64,000 nucleotides of DNA from Nonlabens marinus S1-08 (GTDB taxonomy: Bacteria; Bacteroidota; Bacteroidia; Flavobacteriales; Flavobacteriaceae), in contig NZ_AP014548.1 in the NCBI RefSeq assembly GCF_000831385.1, forward strand, positions 2,657,779 to 2,721,778, in the 5' to 3' direction. How positions within the stretch are numbered: the first letter of the stretch is position 1; every line of letters begins with the position of its first letter. The notes under the pieces were generated by a model. It made no database searches and was not told the origin of the DNA. It worked only from the letters and a program-made list of their open reading frames with translations. Of this stretch, positions 62,249 through 64,000 are shown piece by piece. Made by a program: the position numbers and the translations under genes.

Positions 62249-64000
62249 ATGAGTAACGAAACAGCAGAAAAGAAAATGATCCGCGGTGGTCAATTTATCG
62301 TAACAGAAACAGCCGCAGAAGATGTGTTCACACCAGAGGATTTCTCTGATGAACAGCAAATGATGAAGGAGTCTGTCCGCGAGTTTGTGGATAAGGAGAT
62401 CGTCCCACATAAAGAACGTTTTGAGAAAAAGGACTATGCGCTTACTGAAGAAGTGATGCGCAAGGCTGGCGAAATGGGCTTTCTAGGAATTGCCGTACCT
62501 GAAGAATATGACGGTCTGGGAATGGGGTTTGTATCCACGATGTTGGTTTGTGACTATATTTCTGGAGCTACTGGTTCTATCGCAACTGCTTTTGGTGCGC
62601 ATACAGGAATCGGTACCATGCCTATTACTTTGTACGGTACTGAAGAGCAAAAGAAAAAATATGTTCCAAAACTTGCAACTGGTGAATGGTTTGGAGCTTA
62701 CTGTTTGACAGAGCCAGGCGCAGGATCTGATGCCAACTCTGGAAAAACCAAAGCAGAGCTTACCGAAGATGGAAAACACTACAAGATCAACGGTCAAAAG
62801 ATGTGGATCTCAAATGCTGGTTTTTGTAATGTATTTGTGGTTTTCGCAAGAATGGGCGATGATAAGAACATTACAGGGTTTATCGTAGAAAATGATCCTA
62901 GTAATGGTATTTCTATGGGTGAAGAAGAGCACAAACTAGGTATTCACTCCTCTTCTACACGTCAGGTATTCTTCAATGACTGTCTGGTTCCTGTAGAGAA
63001 TATGCTAGCTGGTCAAGGTGAAGGATTCAAAATTGCAATGAACGCCTTGAACGTAGGTCGTATCAAGCTTGCTGCTGCCTGTCTGGACGCTCAACGACGC
63101 GTGATTTCACTAGCAACTCAATATGCTAACGACCGTGAGCAGTTCAATACGCCTATTGCTAAGTTTGGCGCCATACGCAAGAAGATTGCAGATATGGCAA
63201 CTAACGCTTATGTAGGTGAAAGTGCGTCTTACCGTGCAGCAAAAGGCATTGAAAATAGAATTCACGCAAGACAAGAGGCTGGAGAAACATTTGCCCAATC
63301 AGAACTGAAAGGTGTAGAAGAGTTTGCTATCGAATGTTCTATTCTTAAAGTGGCTGTTTCTGAAGATATGCAGGAATGTGCAGATGAAGGAATCCAAATT
63401 TATGGTGGTATGGGCTTCAGCGCTGATGCTCCTATGGAAGCTGCATGGAGAGATGCTCGTATTTCTCGTATTTATGAGGGAACTAACGAGATCAACCGCA
63501 TGCTAGCCGTTGGAATGTTAGTGAAGAAAGCAATGAAAGGTCATGTGAATTTATTGGAGCCAGCAATGGCTGTAGGTCAAGAATTGACTTCTATTCCTTC
63601 CTTTGACACACCAGATTATTCTCAACTTTTTGCTGAGGAAAAAGAGATGCTTGCCAAACTCAAGAAAGTATTCTTGATGGTTGCTGGTAGTGCCGTTCAA
63701 AAATTGGGAACTGAATTAGAAAAGCACCAGCAGTTATTGCTTGCCGCTTCTGATATCTTGATTGAGATCTATATGGCAGAAAGTGCAATTCTTAGAACTG
63801 AGAAGAATGTGAATCGCTCTAGTGAGGAAGCTCAAAAAGAGCAAATCGCCATGTCTAAGTTGTACTTATATAAAGCCTCTAAAGTCATTCAAGCAAAAGC
63901 TGAAGAAGGAATCGCTGGATTTGCTGAAGGTGACGAGCAACGTATGATGTTGATGGGCTTGAAGCGCTTTACCAAATATGCAAACCTACCTAACGTAATC
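62249..64000 (+). CDS. fadE: acyl-CoA dehydrogenase (FadE type), 3' end beyond window
   Basis: At least 584 residues are present and the frame is open to the end of the window. The flavin enzyme oxidises acyl-CoA to enoyl-CoA. The FAD-binding YCLTEPGAGSDANSGKT, WISNAGFCNVFVVFA and the C-terminal IYGGMGFSADAPMEAAWRDARISRIYEGTNEINRM with the catalytic-region glutamate are present in successive blocks. A helical extension after about residue 440 marks the longer FadE/VLCAD-like class. The ATG at 62249 lies 28 bp after the right inverted repeat. Confidence 0.93.
   Translation, partial: MSNETAEKKMIRGGQFIVTETAAEDVFTPEDFSDEQQMMKESVREFVDKEIVPHKERFEKKDYALTEEVMRKAGEMGFLGIAVPEEYDGLGMGFVSTMLVCDYISGATGSIATAFGAHTGIGTMPITLYGTEEQKKKYVPKLATGEWFGAYCLTEPGAGSDANSGKTKAELTEDGKHYKINGQKMWISNAGFCNVFVVFARMGDDKNITGFIVENDPSNGISMGEEEHKLGIHSSSTRQVFFNDCLVPVENMLAGQGEGFKIAMNALNVGRIKLAAACLDAQRRVISLATQYANDREQFNTPIAKFGAIRKKIADMATNAYVGESASYRAAKGIENRIHARQEAGETFAQSELKGVEEFAIECSILKVAVSEDMQECADEGIQIYGGMGFSADAPMEAAWRDARISRIYEGTNEINRMLAVGMLVKKAMKGHVNLLEPAMAVGQELTSIPSFDTPDYSQLFAEEKEMLAKLKKVFLMVAGSAVQKLGTELEKHQQLLLAASDILIEIYMAESAILRTEKNVNRSSEEAQKEQIAMSKLYLYKASKVIQAKAEEGIAGFAEGDEQRMMLMGLKRFTKYANLPNVI

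Noticed and set aside
62042..62410. Antisense open frame across the right inverted repeat and the start of the acyl-CoA dehydrogenase gene
   Set aside because: It overlaps two well-supported genes on the opposite strand and has no recognisable features.
1..64000. tRNA, rRNA, prophage or insertion sequence
   Set aside because: Nothing resembling tRNA cloverleaf arms, rRNA, phage structural genes or a transposase was found on reading both strands, although a short tRNA could be missed without a search tool.

Overview
The window is a chromosomal segment of a marine-type Flavobacteriaceae bacterium (phylum Bacteroidetes), possibly a Nonlabens- or Dokdonia-like genus; the genus is a guess. Supporting signs are AT-rich DNA, a type IX secretion system (T9SS) protein (PorQ) and two T9SS type-B cargo proteins, a short primary sigma factor without region 1.1, promoters of the form TTG-N19/20-TAnnTTTG, and a long ribosomal protein S1. 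It is mostly core genome: no rRNA, tRNA, prophage, transposase or CRISPR array was seen.

Layout. 1-3.3 kb: a small membrane protein and two tandem, equal-length secreted lipoproteins copied together with their terminator. 3.3-8.7 kb: a cobalamin uptake locus, with riboswitch-controlled btuB divergent from a btuF-btuC-btuD-like ABC operon. 8.7-12.6 kb: rmuC, a SatD-like/DUF3307/membrane-protein operon preceded by three copies of one 20-bp operator-like repeat, and an acyl-CoA thioesterase. 12.6-25.4 kb: mostly minus-strand housekeeping genes (carB, rpmH, pyrR-pyrB-STAS-like-rnz, rpsA, porQ-cmk). 25.5-32.2 kb: small envelope proteins, rpoD and a solitary MmeI-type restriction-methylation enzyme. 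32.3-44.9 kb: an ABC exporter gene broken by one in-frame stop, a DJ-1/PfpI protein, rpmE2, DUF4199 plus glycosyltransferase, a large secreted protein, phosphohexomutase, an intact ABC exporter, an RluA-type pseudouridine synthase and a beta-barrel. 45-57.5 kb: MarR, miaE, heme A synthase, a pRiA4b ORF-3 protein, a YejK-like nucleoid protein, a kinase-like unknown, an ABC-2 transporter and two T9SS type-B cargo proteins. 57.6 kb to the end: a MarR-fadN-fadA-fadE beta-oxidation operon interrupted between fadA and fadE by a 520-bp unit carrying a four-helix-bundle gene between 29-bp inverted repeats.

The strongest unexplained signal is the 16-bp perfect palindrome CGCTTTCGCGAAAGCG. It occurs 18 times exactly and 5 times with one mismatch, on average every 2.8 kb and more evenly than chance would give. 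It lies both between genes and inside 11 coding sequences, where it reads as AFAKA, LSRK or RFRES. It looks like a highly iterated palindrome comparable in style to cyanobacterial HIP1, and its role is unknown to me. Other notable signals are the triple operator before the SatD-like gene, the inverted-repeat-bounded four-helix-bundle unit, a branched RNA-like element upstream of pyrR, and heptanucleotide tandem arrays.
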